The position numbers and the translations under genes are program-made. Under the pieces are notes generated by a model. The model was given only the letters and a program-made list of their open reading frames with translations, ran no database searches and was not told the DNA's origin. 64,000 nucleotides of DNA, from assembly GCA_023374045.1 (NCBI GenBank), contig CM041780.1:94087005-94151004 (forward strand), read 5' to 3'. Positions 44,791 to 56,725 of this stretch are shown in pieces. This DNA is from Limonium bicolor. Lineage: Eukaryota > Streptophyta > Magnoliopsida > Caryophyllales > Plumbaginaceae. Positions within the stretch are counted from its first letter, which is position 1. The number at the start of each line of letters is the position of its first letter.

Positions 44791-46040
44791 GGTACCGGAC
44801 CGATAGCCAAGGCACCATACCGTATGGCTCCGGCAGAAATGACTGAGTTAAAGGAACATTGAAAGATTTGTTAGATAAGGATTTATAAGACCAAGTGTGT
44901 CACCATGGGGAGCGCCAGTCCTCTTCGTGAAGAAGAAGGATGGTAGTCTCCGCCTCTGCATCGACTACAAAGAGCTGAATGCAGTAACAGTGAAGAATAA
45001 GTACCCACTACCCCGCATTGACGATCTGTTCGATCAGTTGAAGGGAGCATCTGTGTTCTCCAAGATTGATCTCAGATCGGGGTATCATCAGATAGCCATT
45101 AAGGAGGGAGACATTGAGAAGACGGCATTCCGGACACGATACGGCCACTATGAGTTTACAGTGATGCCGTTCGGTTTGTCGAACGCACCGGCGAAGTTTA
45201 TGGATCTGATGAACCGCTTGTTCCGGGAGCAGCTGGACAAGTCGGTTGTGGTGTTTATTGATGATATTTGATATACTCGAAATCTAAGGTTGAACATGAG
45301 GAACATCTGAGGAGGGTATTGGAAATATTAGGGAGAACCAGCTATATGCTAAGTTCTCCAAATGTGAGTTTTGGCTTGACCAGGTCTCTTTCCTAGGTCA
45401 TGTCATCTCGGATGCTGGGATCTCAGTGGATCCAGCAAAGATTGATGCCGTACGTACTTGGCCAAGGACGAAGACTGTTACCGACATCCGGAGCTTTCTC
45501 GGTCTGGCAGGTTACTACAGGAGGTTTGTTAGGGATTTCAGCAAGGTCGCGAAGCGATGACCAGTCTGATGAAGAAAGATGCACCGTTCTTGTGGACGAC
45601 TGACTGTGAGAAATCATTTCAGAGTTTGAAGGACTCACTGACCACTGCACCGGTTCTGACCATTCCAGACGGTACAGAGGGCTTTGAGGTTTATTGTGAT
45701 GCATCCGGCAGAGGGCTGGGTTGCGTGCTCATGCAACATGGCAAGGTGGTGGCATATGCCTCACGCCAGTTGAAGAAACATGAGGAGAACTACCCCACAC
45801 ATGATTTAGAGCTGGGAGCTGTAGTCTTCGCCTTGAAGATATGGCGCCACTACTTATACGGGTTAGTGTGACGATCTACACCGATCATAAGAGTTAAGAT
45901 ACATATTTACTCAGAAGGAGTTGAATCTCAGACAGAGGAGATGGTTAGATTCTTGAAAGACTATGACATTGACCTCCAATACAAAGAGGGAAGGCCAATG
46001 TTGTAGCAGACGCCCTGAGCCGTCGAGCACACTCACTCCA
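44791..46040 (+). pseudogene. Reverse transcriptase and RNase H of element C
   Basis: RT motifs in 44897-45271: [53 protein letters not shown] and the catalytic FIDD (45254-45265), directly after which a missing base ends the frame. RNase H in 45557-45871: DASGRGLG (45698-45709 for DASG) and [22 protein letters not shown]. The end (VVADALSRR equivalent) is near 45,995-46,025. Multiple one-base losses at about 45,267, 45,330, 45,545, 45,865 and 45,990 break what is otherwise close to B. Confidence 0.9.
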
Positions 46041-47505
46041 TTCGCTAGTCTCTTTCTCCAGCTTGGTTGATGAGGTGCGAGAGGCTCAGAGGACAGATGA
46101 GTACATGAGAGAGGTCAGACAGAAGCTGACAGATGGTACCTTTGAGAGTCAGAAATATGACTTCAGACTTCACGACGATGATCTGATCAGACTTAAGGGC
46201 CGGTTATGCATACCACGGGGCAACACGGATCTGAAAGACCGTATACTTAGGGAATCACACTGTTCTTCAGTTTCCATCCATCCGGGAGCCTCTAAGATGT
46301 ATAAAGACATGAAGAGATACTTCTGGTGGTCGGGATGAAGACAGATGTTACCGAGTTCGTCTTGAGGTGTCTCACATGCCAGAAGGTAAAATTCGAGCAC
46401 CGACGACGGGCGGAATGGTACAATCGATGCCAGTTCCGGAATGGAAGTTCCATGATATCTCCATGGACTTTGTAGTTGGACTCCCACCTGCTAGGGGAGG
46501 TCTCAACATGATATGGGTGGTGGTGGATCGCCTTACCAAAGTAGCCCGATTCATACCGATGAAGGATACTTGGAAGGTGACCAAATTAGCTGAGTTGTTT
46601 GAGAAAGAAATAATGAGACATCACGGGATACCAAAGACCATAGTGTCAGATAGAGATACCAGATTCCTTTCGAGGTACTGGAGAGCTACCAGAGAAGCGT
46701 TGGGTACAGAACTCAAGTTGAGTACCGCGTTCCATCCTCAGACAGATGGTCAGACTGAGCGTACCATTCAGACACTCGAGGACATGCTGAGAGCATGTGC
46801 CTTAGACTTCCAGGGCAGTTGGATTGACAGACTACATCTGATCGAGTTTTCATACAACAACAGCTATCACGCTTCGATCAAGATGGCACCTTTTCAAGCG
46901 TTGTACGGTAGACCATGTCGTACACCGCTCTGCTGGGATGAGTCGAGTGAGACGGTCATTATAGGACCAGAGTACTTAGAGCAAGTTAAGGCTGAAGTTC
47001 AGCAAATCAGGGAGAACATGAAAGCTGCTCAAGATAGGCAGAAGTCGTATGCTGATGTTCGACGACGGGGACCTGGAGTTCGCAGTGGGCGACCAGGTAT
47101 TTCTGCGAGTTTCACGATGAAGGGTGTATTCAGGTTGGGCAGAGAAGGGCAAATTAAGCCCGAAGTTTGTTGGTCCTATGAGATTACGGAGCGGGTGGGC
47201 CCGGTTGCTTACAGGTTGAATTTACCTGCTGACTGGGTAAAGTGCATGATGTTTTTCATGTTTCACAGCTAAAGAAATACATGCACCACCCCTCCCATGT
47301 GTTAGAACCTGAGAGGTTGACTTTAGAACCGAATATGAGATCCGTGGAGACTCCTCAGAGAATCTTGGACAGTAAGACTAGGGACACTCGCCATAAGTCA
47401 GTGCGACTGGTGAAGGTTCTCTGGTCTAACCAGGATGTCGAAGAGGCCACGTGGGAATTAGAGGATAAGATGAGGGCGAAGTACCCTTCTTTGTTTACTG
47501 ACTAG
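46041..47505 (+). pseudogene. Integrase and chromodomain of element C
   Basis: Zinc-binding region in 46063-46338 ([19 protein letters not shown]) and the cysteine pair at 46368 and 46377. The catalytic core in 46367-47272 has the DDE triad: Asp in MDFVVGLP (46466), Asp in VSDRDTRF (46649) and Glu in TDGQTERTIQ (46757), followed by LIEFSYNNSYHAS and ALYGRPCRTPLCWDESS. A frameshift near 47,070 and another near 47,240 precede 47242-47505, which holds VFHVSQLKKY and the chromodomain-like tail RLVKVLWSNQDVEEATWELE ending SLFTD. The stop at 47503-47505 lies 12 nt before the hairpin/PPT module. Confidence 0.92.
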
Positions 47506-47517
47506 ATCGTCTGTATA

Positions 47518-47556
47518 GGGTACGGGGCGTACCCCTTTTTAAGGGGGGGGTAGAGC
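47518..47556 (+). promoter_or_regulatory. Post-pol hairpin plus second PPT-like tract of C
   Basis: GGGTACG-GGG-CGTACCC (47518-47534), then CTTTTTAAGGGGGGGGTAGAGC. Upstream member of the duplicated module, 12 nt after the pol stop. Confidence 0.88.
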
Positions 47557-47773
47557 TTCCTCGCTTTGAGTTAGGAAACAAACTTGTTGTCGTTGTGTGG
47601 TTGTTTAAGATGTGAATGTAAGTTGCTACACTTTGGTGTTAAGTTGAGTTATGTATAATACTTATGTATTGTATTTGAGATTGACCTTTGAGTCTTGAGA
47701 TGTGTGAATGTGAATATAAGATGTGGTGTTAAGATTAAGGAATTGAGTACCGTGAATGGTTAAGCATATATGT
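47557..47773 (+). mobile_element. C sequence between PPT modules
   Basis: About 220 bp, no gene. It contains one GACCTTTGAGTCTTGAG-like unit, the only remnant here of the small-hairpin array that is longer in A and A'. Confidence 0.6.
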
Positions 47774-47810
47774 GAACTTTGGGGACAAAGTTCTTTTAAG
47801 GGGGGTAGAT
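47774..47810 (+). promoter_or_regulatory. 3' hairpin plus polypurine tract of C
   Basis: GAACTTTG-GGGA-CAAAGTTC (47774-47793), then TTTTAAGGGGGGTAGAT, then the LTR at 47811. Confidence 0.92.
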
Positions 47811-50800
47811 TGAAATACCCCAAACTTAGATATGGTGTTTAAGTGATAAACTAAGTTATAAGGAGGCTAAATAATGCCTTAGAAACATTAAGAAACATTT
47901 CTAATCAAAGAAAACATAAGGAAACACCAAAAGAGCAGTTTAAGCAAAAACGTGCTCTAAGCTTGGAGAGACTTGGGTGAGTACCCAAATATTGTTCTAA
48001 GACCTTAGTAATATCCTAATGGTCATTTTAAATCAATTACCAAAGAAAACCAAGCTTGAAAACAAGTTAAAACACAAAATGTGCTTTAGGAGTCTTAAAG
48101 CACATTTTGAAAAATTGTCTTGTAAATGGGTTTTGAGTGGCTAAATGTCCATCATTACTCTTTAATTAACATGTGTACTAATTAGTATCACATTAGGAAG
48201 TCTAAATCAATGGGAAATCAAAAATTTCACAACAATGTGCCTTGTTTTGTGAATAGTAATTTAATTAAGCTAGTTTATAACATAAGTCAATATAAGTGAG
48301 ATATTTGGTCAACAAAGACTTAAGTACCCCTTGTTACTTAATGGGGGCCGGTTTTTACAAGGTGAGTCACCACCTTTATTAGTTATTAAGTAAACAAATA
48401 ATTATAAAGCAAAACTACTATTTACTTTACAAGATAAATATCTACCTTTAATCACTCTCTCCTCATCTCTTCATTCTCTCTTGTTCCCACGGTTTTGAGT
48501 TGCTCTCTCCCTTCTCCATTTGACGTGAAGAACAACCCCATGCTAGCTCCACCTTCCTTTGTACACTACTTACTCATTTTAGCTCCAAAACCAAAACAAA
48601 TTACATATTCTTCTTAGTTAGCTCAAGCTCTCTCTTTCTATCTTTTCAAAACTTCAAGAGCTTTGATTTTGGTGCCAAGCCAAACCACCATTAGAGGAGG
48701 AAATTCAAGTTGGAGACTCCATTGGCTTCTCCATTCTCTTAAGGTAAAGAAAGTGTAAGAAAATCTAGGTTCCATCACTTTTCTTCATGACCGAAAATAC
48801 ATGCTCATGAGGCTTCATTTTAATGCCTTGTTCTAGCTTGTTTTCTACTCTTCAAAGGATTGAGGAGGTCCTTCTTGCTTCATATCCAAGCTTGTCTTGA
48901 GAAACCAAGGTAAAACAATCACCTTAATACCTTAAAGCACATTTTAACTAGGGTTTGTTCCTTAGGGTTAATGTATTATCTAGTACTCATTGGAGTCATT
49001 GGATATGGTTAGAACATTGGCAAGGAGATATATATGGTGACCGAGATTGCTCAAGGAAAAACCTAAGGAGGAAAGTTGTGAGCTTGTGAAAGAACAAGGT
49101 AAATTACTTACCTTAAGGTGTTTTATTGTTTAAGGGAATGGGATTTAGATATGTGATGAGTTTAGTGTAAGGTTTACATTAGAAAGGGCTATATAACCTA
49201 GGAGAAACAATGATTATGTTTGTGAATTGTGACTAAGGAGCCAATGAGAAAAGAGATAGTCAAAACAATGTTGAGGTGAATTACAAGAAGCATTTTATTT
49301 CAATGGGAGCCTTGTTGTGTGTATTCGCAGGTTAAAGGCAAATATATGTGGAAATTCAGTGGTTAAGATTATTGTCATTTAAGGGCCTAAGTTCCAAGCA
49401 TTTTAAGTTTTAAGTTTATACACTATATGATGATGTGGTGTAGTTTTGGTGTAAATTGTGTGTTAAGGTGTTGTGATGAGAATTTGAATGATATTGGTTG
49501 TTTGATGGTGAAAAGCCAAGTGTTTGGCTGCAACAATATACTAGAGAACCCATGGCAAATTTAGTGAAGAACTTAAGTGTTTAAGATGTTCTAAGGAGAT
49601 TTCATGACTAAGGAAGTACTAGGAAGTTCTAGAGGTTGTCTTGATGAAAAAGGTGGGATTAAGGTGTTTAAATGGCTTATAATGACTTAGGCATCACTAT
49701 GAAGGATTTAGGAATCAAAAGAATGTAATTGAGTATTTAGGGACTTATTAGGTAAGTGTGATAAAAGAAGCTAGGAAACTTGGGTAAGAAGTTAGATGTA
49801 AAGAGTGTAAAACTTTTAGATGATTTAGGTAGAAACTAGAGTTTAGAATTTAAGGCAGCCTTGGAAAATGTAATAGGGATGGTGTGGTCAAGTTCTTAGG
49901 GAGGGAACTTTGGCTAGTAGAAGTTCTAGGTGAAAGGGATGTTGAAATGTAGGAAAGAGATAAGTGTTAAGTGTTAGTAGTTGTTGTAAGAATTGAGTAA
50001 AGGATTGGAATGATTTTGAAGGTTGATTTAATGAGTTTGGAAGATGGTTTAAGGTGGGTTTAAGGGACTAAATGATGTTAAAACACACTGGAAGGCTTGA
50101 GGAAAAGTTTAGTGAAAATTTGACAATGTTTGGGCATGTTCTGGTGGCGTCCGACCCAGGGGTCCGACCCAAGTTTGGGTCAGACGGCCTCTGTTAGACG
50201 CCATTGAATGGTTTGGAACGGTCCGACCAGAGGATTTGGGTCGGACATGGGTCGGACGGGTGTGTTTTAAAGGGCGGGTTAAAATTTCTGGAATGGTCCG
50301 ATCAGAGGACTTGGATGGACATGGGTCGGACAGATGAGGTTTAGAAGATGAAAAATTTCTGGAATGGTCCGACCCTGTTGGTTGGGTCGGAACAGGTGGG
50401 TCGGACATATGGAGTTTTTCAAACCTGAAAGTTACTGGAAGGGTCCGACCCAGTTGGTGGGTCGGACGGTGGGTCGGACGACCCTTAACACTTAAAAAAA
50501 AGAAATTTTGAATTCTAAGGATGATAATTGGTAATAAGGTATACCATGGGTAGGGTAGTAATGATTAGGACCCTAAGAACTTAAGGGATTAAGTTAATTT
50601 AAGTAAGAACCTTAATGTTTTAAGTTAAGTTTATAAGGTTAAGTGGCAAGGATTTAAGAGGATATCCAATGGGAATCTTTAGGGACTAGGTGAGTTAAGT
50701 AAGGTGCGAATAACTAATGGCCTAAGAATGAATCAATGTTTTAGGTTTGTGAATTGGGGCCCCGGAGAAGGTTAACGAACAAACGATCGACGGTGAACGG

Positions 50801-51574
50801 TACAATCTTTCTTGTGACCTGCTTGCTAACGAGGTGTCCCTCGGCTTGTGTGCTATCTGTTTACTTGCTATGACTAAGACAAGATAAAGCATGCAACCAG
50901 TTATATTTGTCTCTTTGTGTATTTGTTTCCTTTACACTAACCCACGGATACTTGAGAATGCTACTAACCGAGTTTAGTACTTACTGAGTTAAGATAAGAG
51001 TTAAGTATTGGTGATTGTTGGTTAATACCGTTAAGGTTTAACTAATACATGGTGTTTAAAGTTCCTAACTAGAACTTGAGTGAGGAAACCCGGGACTGAC
51101 TCCGGTCATGCATGCTAAAGGAAAGGGGGACGGTATCTGAATCAGATCCGCCCTCCGCTTAAGACTTGTCTTCGATTGTAGCCTAGGGCCGGTTGCCGGT
51201 CAGCTACGCTGGACTCCCGTCCAGGATAGGTGGCATTAAGATGGTGTGGTGGGATCACCTAAATCCCAGGTTTGAAATTAAGCTACAACCATTCCCTTCC
51301 AGGGACGGTTGTATACTGAGAATAAGTTGAGGTTAAGATTAGTAAGGTAAGGAACTGAGGTTAAGGAAATCATGACTAAGGAGGGGGTTACTAACCCACT
51401 TGATAAGGGAACGCCTGTGTCGTTCATTGTTTGTGAACTAAGTATGTTCATCTGTGGATTGTTGTTTATTGCACTTCATATCATGCTTGTGTATGTAATC
51501 AATTTTCATGCTATCGACAATTAGTCGTCGTAGCCCCGTTAGCTTGGGGGCCATGAGAGGGAGTACCAGCATTC
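47811..51574 (+). repeat. 3' LTR of element C, first part
   Basis: Matches 37374 to about 41,125 of the 5' LTR, differing largely by homopolymer-length and one-base indels. It contains palindrome 48081-48103 and the palindrome array 50148-50482, and is interrupted at CAGCATTC by solo LTR D. Confidence 0.94.
50148..50482 (+). repeat. Palindrome array in the C 3' LTR
   Basis: Second copy of 39722-40032, with an extra GTCCGACCCA arm at the start and some decayed arms (for example GGTCCGATCAGAGG). Confidence 0.9.
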
Positions 51575-53591
51575 ATTAATACCCGGATCTAAAAATGGCG
51601 ATTTAATTACTCTAATATGATTATTAAAGGCCTAATGGTGCCTAAAGAGTATTGGTAAAGAAAATAAAACCAAAAAGAAAAGAGAAAAATGCGTAAAACG
51701 CGAAAAACGCTAAAACGCGCATTAAATGTTAAAGGAGATATTTGATCTCGTTAGGGTCCGAGAGGGATTCTAAGGCTTAATTATGCCTAATTAATATGTG
51801 GGAATGATTCCCGAAGAAAACGGATCCAAATAATGGATTAAAACACTAACGGAGTTTTAAAGCACGTTTTCGAGAAAACCCGAAAACATGACTTAAGTGG
51901 TCAAACGGACCGTAAAAAAATTATAGTTGATCAAATAACTATAATTAAGTATTAATGGAAGCTTAATAACCATTAAAATAAAGAAACGAGAAAAATCTGA
52001 AAAAACGGGCCCGGTGAGTGAATAGTGCCGAACCGGGTAAAATGACAAGCGTTTTTGTCAAAAACCGAAAAACGCTTCAGCATGTAAGTATACAGTGGGG
52101 CCGATTTTATTGGTTAATTAGCCTTCCCCTCTCTAATAATAGCAAGTAAATAAAGAGAAAGAAGAAAGAAAAGTAAAAGGGAAATAGGAAATAGTAAAAA
52201 ACTACTTACTCTCTCACCTTCCTTTCTTTCTCATTTCACGTTTTTCTTCCCAGCCTCTGTATATCTTCTTCTTCTCTGTATATTACGATTCGAGAAGGAG
52301 ACTCACAAGCCTCATCATCTTCCTCCTCTCACTTGCTCATTTCTTCACCAAAATCGCATAAAAATTGTACCGTTAGATTCGTATCGGCGAGGGCTACGCT
52401 TTCCACCCCTCAAAATCTAGATTCCTCCACCTTCACTTCCATGGGGTTTTGCCTCTTGAAGCTTAAGGAGATGATTTTGACTCTCCTTCACACCTTGATG
52501 CTCTAAGGTAAAAATAAAAGCAAGAGTTTCATCCTTTGTAGCTTTTCCTTGCAAAAATCAAATTTTGCCCACGTTGATTTTTCCCCATTTCAGCCGGTTC
52601 TTCATTCTTGTAGAATGTGGGGAATTCCATCCTTTGATTTCCTAACTCTCCATTTGGACACCTTGAGGTAATCTTATGTTAAAACCCTAAAAACTAGCTC
52701 TTGTGATACTAGTTTTTCTGAGGAAGAAAATGAATTAATAAGCTCTATATGTGTGTATGGGGATATGATTGTAGATGGCAATCTAGACCCCTTGTGTGTT
52801 GTGAAAACAAGAAGAGAAAGAGGGAACAAGAGAAAGAGGAAGAAGAGGGGTGAAAACCGAAAATAATGAGGTAATGAGCTTACCTTGAGTAGTTTCATTT
52901 GACTTGTGAAACAGATTTAGAGTTGGATTAATGCTCTTGAATTGGTGTAGTCAAGGTACAAAATATTGAGTGGGAATGAGAATGTTTAAGTTGTTTAAGT
53001 GTGAGAAATAAGCTTGGGAACTAAGCTAGTTTAGATGGTGAATAAATGAGAATTTGATGTGGTTTTGATGTTTAAACCAAACAGGGGAGAAGAAGTGTTT
53101 GTGAGCTGATTTAATTATGGTGAGAATGCTAAGAAAGTAGCCAAGTGCTGTCAAAATTTGTTTAGGAGATTTTGGGTTTGAGTGTTTTTTATTAAAGGAA
53201 GAAGCTAGGGTGTTAAGGAGATTCAAGTGAGTGGTTAATGATTTGGAAAACAAATAAGGAGAAGTGTTGTGTGAGGAGGAGTAGAAATAATGTCAATTGA
53301 AGTGCTGGAATGGGCATTAGTGAGTGAAGTTTGAATGGTGCGAGAAGAAAGTGTCAAAATTCTGTTACAAGAGCTATGGAAAACAAGAAAACTAGTTATG
53401 AAGTGTAAGTGAATTTTAAGTGAATTAACTAGAGTTTGTGAGTGCACTTGGTGCTTGGTTTAAAGAGGTTTAGGTGAGTAATTAGGTGCTAAAACATGTG
53501 GATTTTAGTTGGTGAAGAATGGGTAACTCAATGGCTAAGAGAGGACCTTGAACAGAGTGGGAAACTGTCAAATTTGCAAAACCTGTAGCAG

Positions 53592-53870
53592 GGTCCGGGA
53601 CTTAGGTCCAGGACCAAGTCCCGGACCACCCCCCTAAAATACCCGAGAGTTTTCTGATTGATGGGTCCGGGACTTAAGTTCTTGCCCATGTCCCGGACCA
53701 CCCCTGATTTTTACCCCGAGAATTTACCCTGCACTTGGTCCGGGACTTGGGGTATGGACAAGGTCCCGGACCACCCCATGAAAAGTAGCCGAGAGTTTGG
53801 CCATGTATAGGTCCGGGACTTAAGGTAGGGACCAAGTTCCGGACCACCCCCCAGAAACCTACAGAGAGCA
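53592..53870 (+). repeat. 73-bp palindrome array in solo LTR D
   Basis: GGTCCGGGACTT begins units at 53592, 53664, 53737 and 53810 (72-73 bp apart). Each closes with a TCCCGGACCACCCC arm (AAGTTCCGGACC in the last). Same architecture and period as the B and C arrays, with different palindrome sequence. Confidence 0.92.
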
Positions 53871-55082
53871 TTTTAAAGGTTGTAATTGATGGGGGTTTAG
53901 TGTTAATGATGTTATAAGATGTTAAGGCCTTGTTTGGTGACATGTAAAGGCCCTAGGAAGTGTAAGAAGGTGTTAGAAGTGAGTGTGAAGTAAGAACTCA
54001 AATTAACAAAAGTAAACCGAGATAACGGGATAACGGGGTAAGTACGGGAGTAGCATTTAATTATGTACCGTATGATCCTAGTATTAACAAAAATGTTTGA
54101 AACATTATCAGAGAGTCGTGCGTGACCGAGCATGGTGAGATGACACGGTAAAAGTGAAAACCCGGTGAAAGGTATGATTTTTCTCATACTCCGCGTGCTA
54201 ACCGAGTTTACGTTGATTTGTGTGTTTTGTGTGCCGGCTTAATCAAGATTAAAGCATGAAAATATCCCTTGTTTGATTATGTATGCCTTGTTGTACGTTG
54301 GATGAGCTAACATACTTGTATGCCGGTGTGGTCTCTAACATAGTGAATGGACCGACTCGTAGTGAGTAACGTTTGGCTAGAGACCCATAGATCGGGTCGA
54401 CGCTTATGATAACGAAATCGTGCAAACACACAAACTATCCATAAAAGTATAACGATAACGCAAACATATGAACTCCCTAGGATGTGAGGAGAAGTACGGG
54501 TTGAGTAAATACCCGATAATGGTTAGAAAACCACATTGAAACAAACGAACAATGAGAGTGGAAAGATAAGTGAACCTCCTCAAGAGGATTTAAGATAGTT
54601 CGAAAGATGTGAACTAGTGAAGTAGGTAAAAGAGACCTGAGGGATTAGTAACTCCCTTGAGACATGGTCGACCTCCTATATGAGGATTTTACCTGAAATA
54701 TATAAATAACCGAAAGTATGAGTAAAGTAAATGTACGGGTAACTCTTAAAACCTAAGATTAATCAAACTTAAGTAATGTTCCCAAGGTCATTAGAAACAT
54801 CGAGAGTGACGCTTCTAGACTAATATACATAATATTACTATAACTCCGAGGGAGGAGTGTATGGGAATGTAAGTAGTTCGAGAGCAGTCGGGCCTAAGTA
54901 AAAGAGTAGGAACTAAGAGAGAGTTCCGTGAGCTAGTTGAACCTTCCCACCATGCTAGACCCAGAGTAGGGTCGAACCGGGGAAGTAAGACTATGCTAGA
55001 GAGCCATGAGTTTTGGCCTAAGTATGTATTAAGAGTAAAAGCGTGACGTAGGAGACCTGTAGGTCTCGAGAATCTACAAGAG

Positions 55083-55280
55083 CTTGAGTATAATTAAACC
55101 AAGAGTGTGGGTGAGAAAACGAGTATAATTAACCCAAGAGGTTGGGGAGATAATAAGTATAAGAACCCGAGAGAATGGGTGAGTATAGTACGAGTAGCCA
55201 GGAGAATGGGTGTGTATATGAACAAGTAACCGAGAGAGCGGGTGAGATAATGAATAAGTAAACAAGGCAAGTGAGGTATA
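55083..55280 (+). repeat. Degenerate tandem repeat of about 40 bp in D
   Basis: About five units around GAGTATAATTAACCCAAGAG, GGTTGGGGAGATAATAAGTA and variants, each joining an ACCC/ACCGAGAG block to a GGGTGAG block. Confidence 0.75.
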
Positions 55281-55869
55281 ACCCTCAAGGCCTAAGAGTA
55301 AGCAGATACAACTAAAAACCTTGTTATGTTAGTTAGGAATGTGTTCCGTGGTTGGATGTAGATTCCTTGAGTAATACACATATATATTGTATTGCTATGA
55401 TGCATGTTGTTTGACTAATGAACTCCATGTATATCCGACAAAAGTAGTCGGCGTACCCCGGTTAGCGCTCGGGGTATGTGAATTTCATATGCAGCGTTAA
55501 GCTGAGCCCTAGGGGCGATGTTTTTTTTTAAGGTACAACGAAGATGTTACCGTTCGAGAGTAGGACGGGGTCGGTTGGGTTGCATGGGTAGTTAGTTTTA
55601 ATTACTTATGTATTGAAGGAAGTGTGTAAGACCAAATATGTTGTCGGCATCCATTCATTGTAGACTCGGTATAGTAAAGAAAGATTTGAGTATTGTATTT
55701 GTAATGGGTACTCGGTTGTTCAGTTTCATCAGACCGTTACGGTATGTAAGTTTAGCCTGGTTCAGCCACATGGGTGGCTAACGGCGTTGTGTTTCACCAT
55801 CGTTGTAATTAGAGTTCCGCTGCGTGATTAAGAGGTAATGATGAGATTAACGGTTGGGGTGTTACATTC

Positions 55870-56243
55870 GTGCTGACCCCCTTTGGGGGATGTTTTTACA
55901 CTTGCAGGTAGAGGCCCATGAAGACGCACCATGAGAGTAGGAGCGGTTAGACTTAGGATGGGTTGTTTATTTTGAGTACAGGTTGCGTTTGTGCTCCCGT
56001 GTTTATATTGAAATGATGTAACGGTTGTGATTATGACTTAGTACTATACTCGGTTGGTTGGTGGTATTTTGGTTAGTGGGATTTGGTCGGTTGTTCATTT
56101 GGATAAGTGTTGTAATATTATAAGACCGGTATGTTCTAACGATCAGACCGTGGCAAGGTCCAGGTGTTTGCTATTTCCGCTGCGACGAATCGATTAAGTG
56201 TTCAGTTTGCTATAACCACGATTGGCTTGGATGGGGTGTTACA
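55870..56243 (+). repeat. 3' LTR of element C, last part
   Basis: Continues the LTR from GTGCTGACCCC to GGGGTGTTACA, matching 41,126-41,491. Followed by the TGGAT target duplication. Confidence 0.94.
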
Positions 56244-56248
56244 TGGAT

Positions 56249-56725
56249 ATATGGATAGTCTATGGTGGGAGGACGGACGTGTTCACCCTTTTAGAAACAA
56301 AAGACAAGTGGTTCTATTCCATAGTCGGGAATGATTACTCTGTAACCCTTAAAAACAATTTTTTTTGTTTTGTTTTGTTGAATAAATGCACAAAAAATTT
56401 ACGAAAATAGACTATGCTCTCTTCACGAATGGAAAGATAACATCAAAGTTGTAATCAAAAATGATAAAGGAAACTAACTACCATAAAGTTAGAAGAATGA
56501 TTGAGAAAAGAAAAACTACTAAATCGAGAAAACTTCTGAACTAGTGATGTTGAACAGTCTGATGCCAACATGTTGAAGACTCGAGCTATTGACCGTCGAG
56601 GCGCCGTTGACCATGATTGTCTTCCTTCCAAACTTCGAGTAGGCCCTGTAAAATGTCTGAACTAGAATGCCTATGGGTTATGTAGAGGAAGTAACTGGGC
56701 CGAGTCTTCGCAAACTGAGAGTGAA
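56249..56725. other. Unassigned sequence, right part of the C target site
   Basis: About 480 bp with no convincing ORF or match elsewhere in the window. It lies between the C target duplication and the LTR of F. A T-rich run is at 56,357-56,380. Confidence 0.5.

Larger units (their letters stand above)
51575..55864 (+). mobile_element. Solo LTR D (4290 bp) inserted in the C 3' LTR
   Basis: Flanked by a perfect 5-bp duplication, CATTC (51570-51574 and 55865-55869); removing it restores the LTR as in 41,118-41,130. It starts ATTAATACCCGG and ends GGTTGGGGTGTTA, so it resembles the LTR ends of the other families but lacks the exact TG and CA. Its layout follows the same plan: a half-conserved TTTTAAAGCACG motif near 51,857, a palindrome array (53592-53870), another tandem block (about 55,083-55,280) and paired hairpins (55492-55518). 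No interior or coding region is present, which is typical after recombination between two LTRs. Confidence 0.85.
37374..56243 (+). mobile_element. Element C: Ty3/gypsy chromovirus carrying AlkB
   Basis: Complete plus-strand element with a perfect 5-bp target duplication, TGGAT (37369-37373 and 56244-56248). Order: 5' LTR 37374-41491, PBS 41497-41508, gag exons 41726-43118, AlkB exon 43250-43985, pol 44181-47505, twin hairpin/PPT modules, 3' LTR 47811-51574 plus 55870-56243. The 3' LTR holds a later solo LTR (D). Without D and its duplicated bases the element is about 14.6 kb. It is related to B in every domain but clearly diverged, so B and C are different insertions of one lineage. Confidence 0.95.

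Noticed and set aside
56222..56410. 62-codon ORF across the C 3' end
   Set aside because: It spans the LTR/target junction of C and so cannot predate the insertion; no motif.
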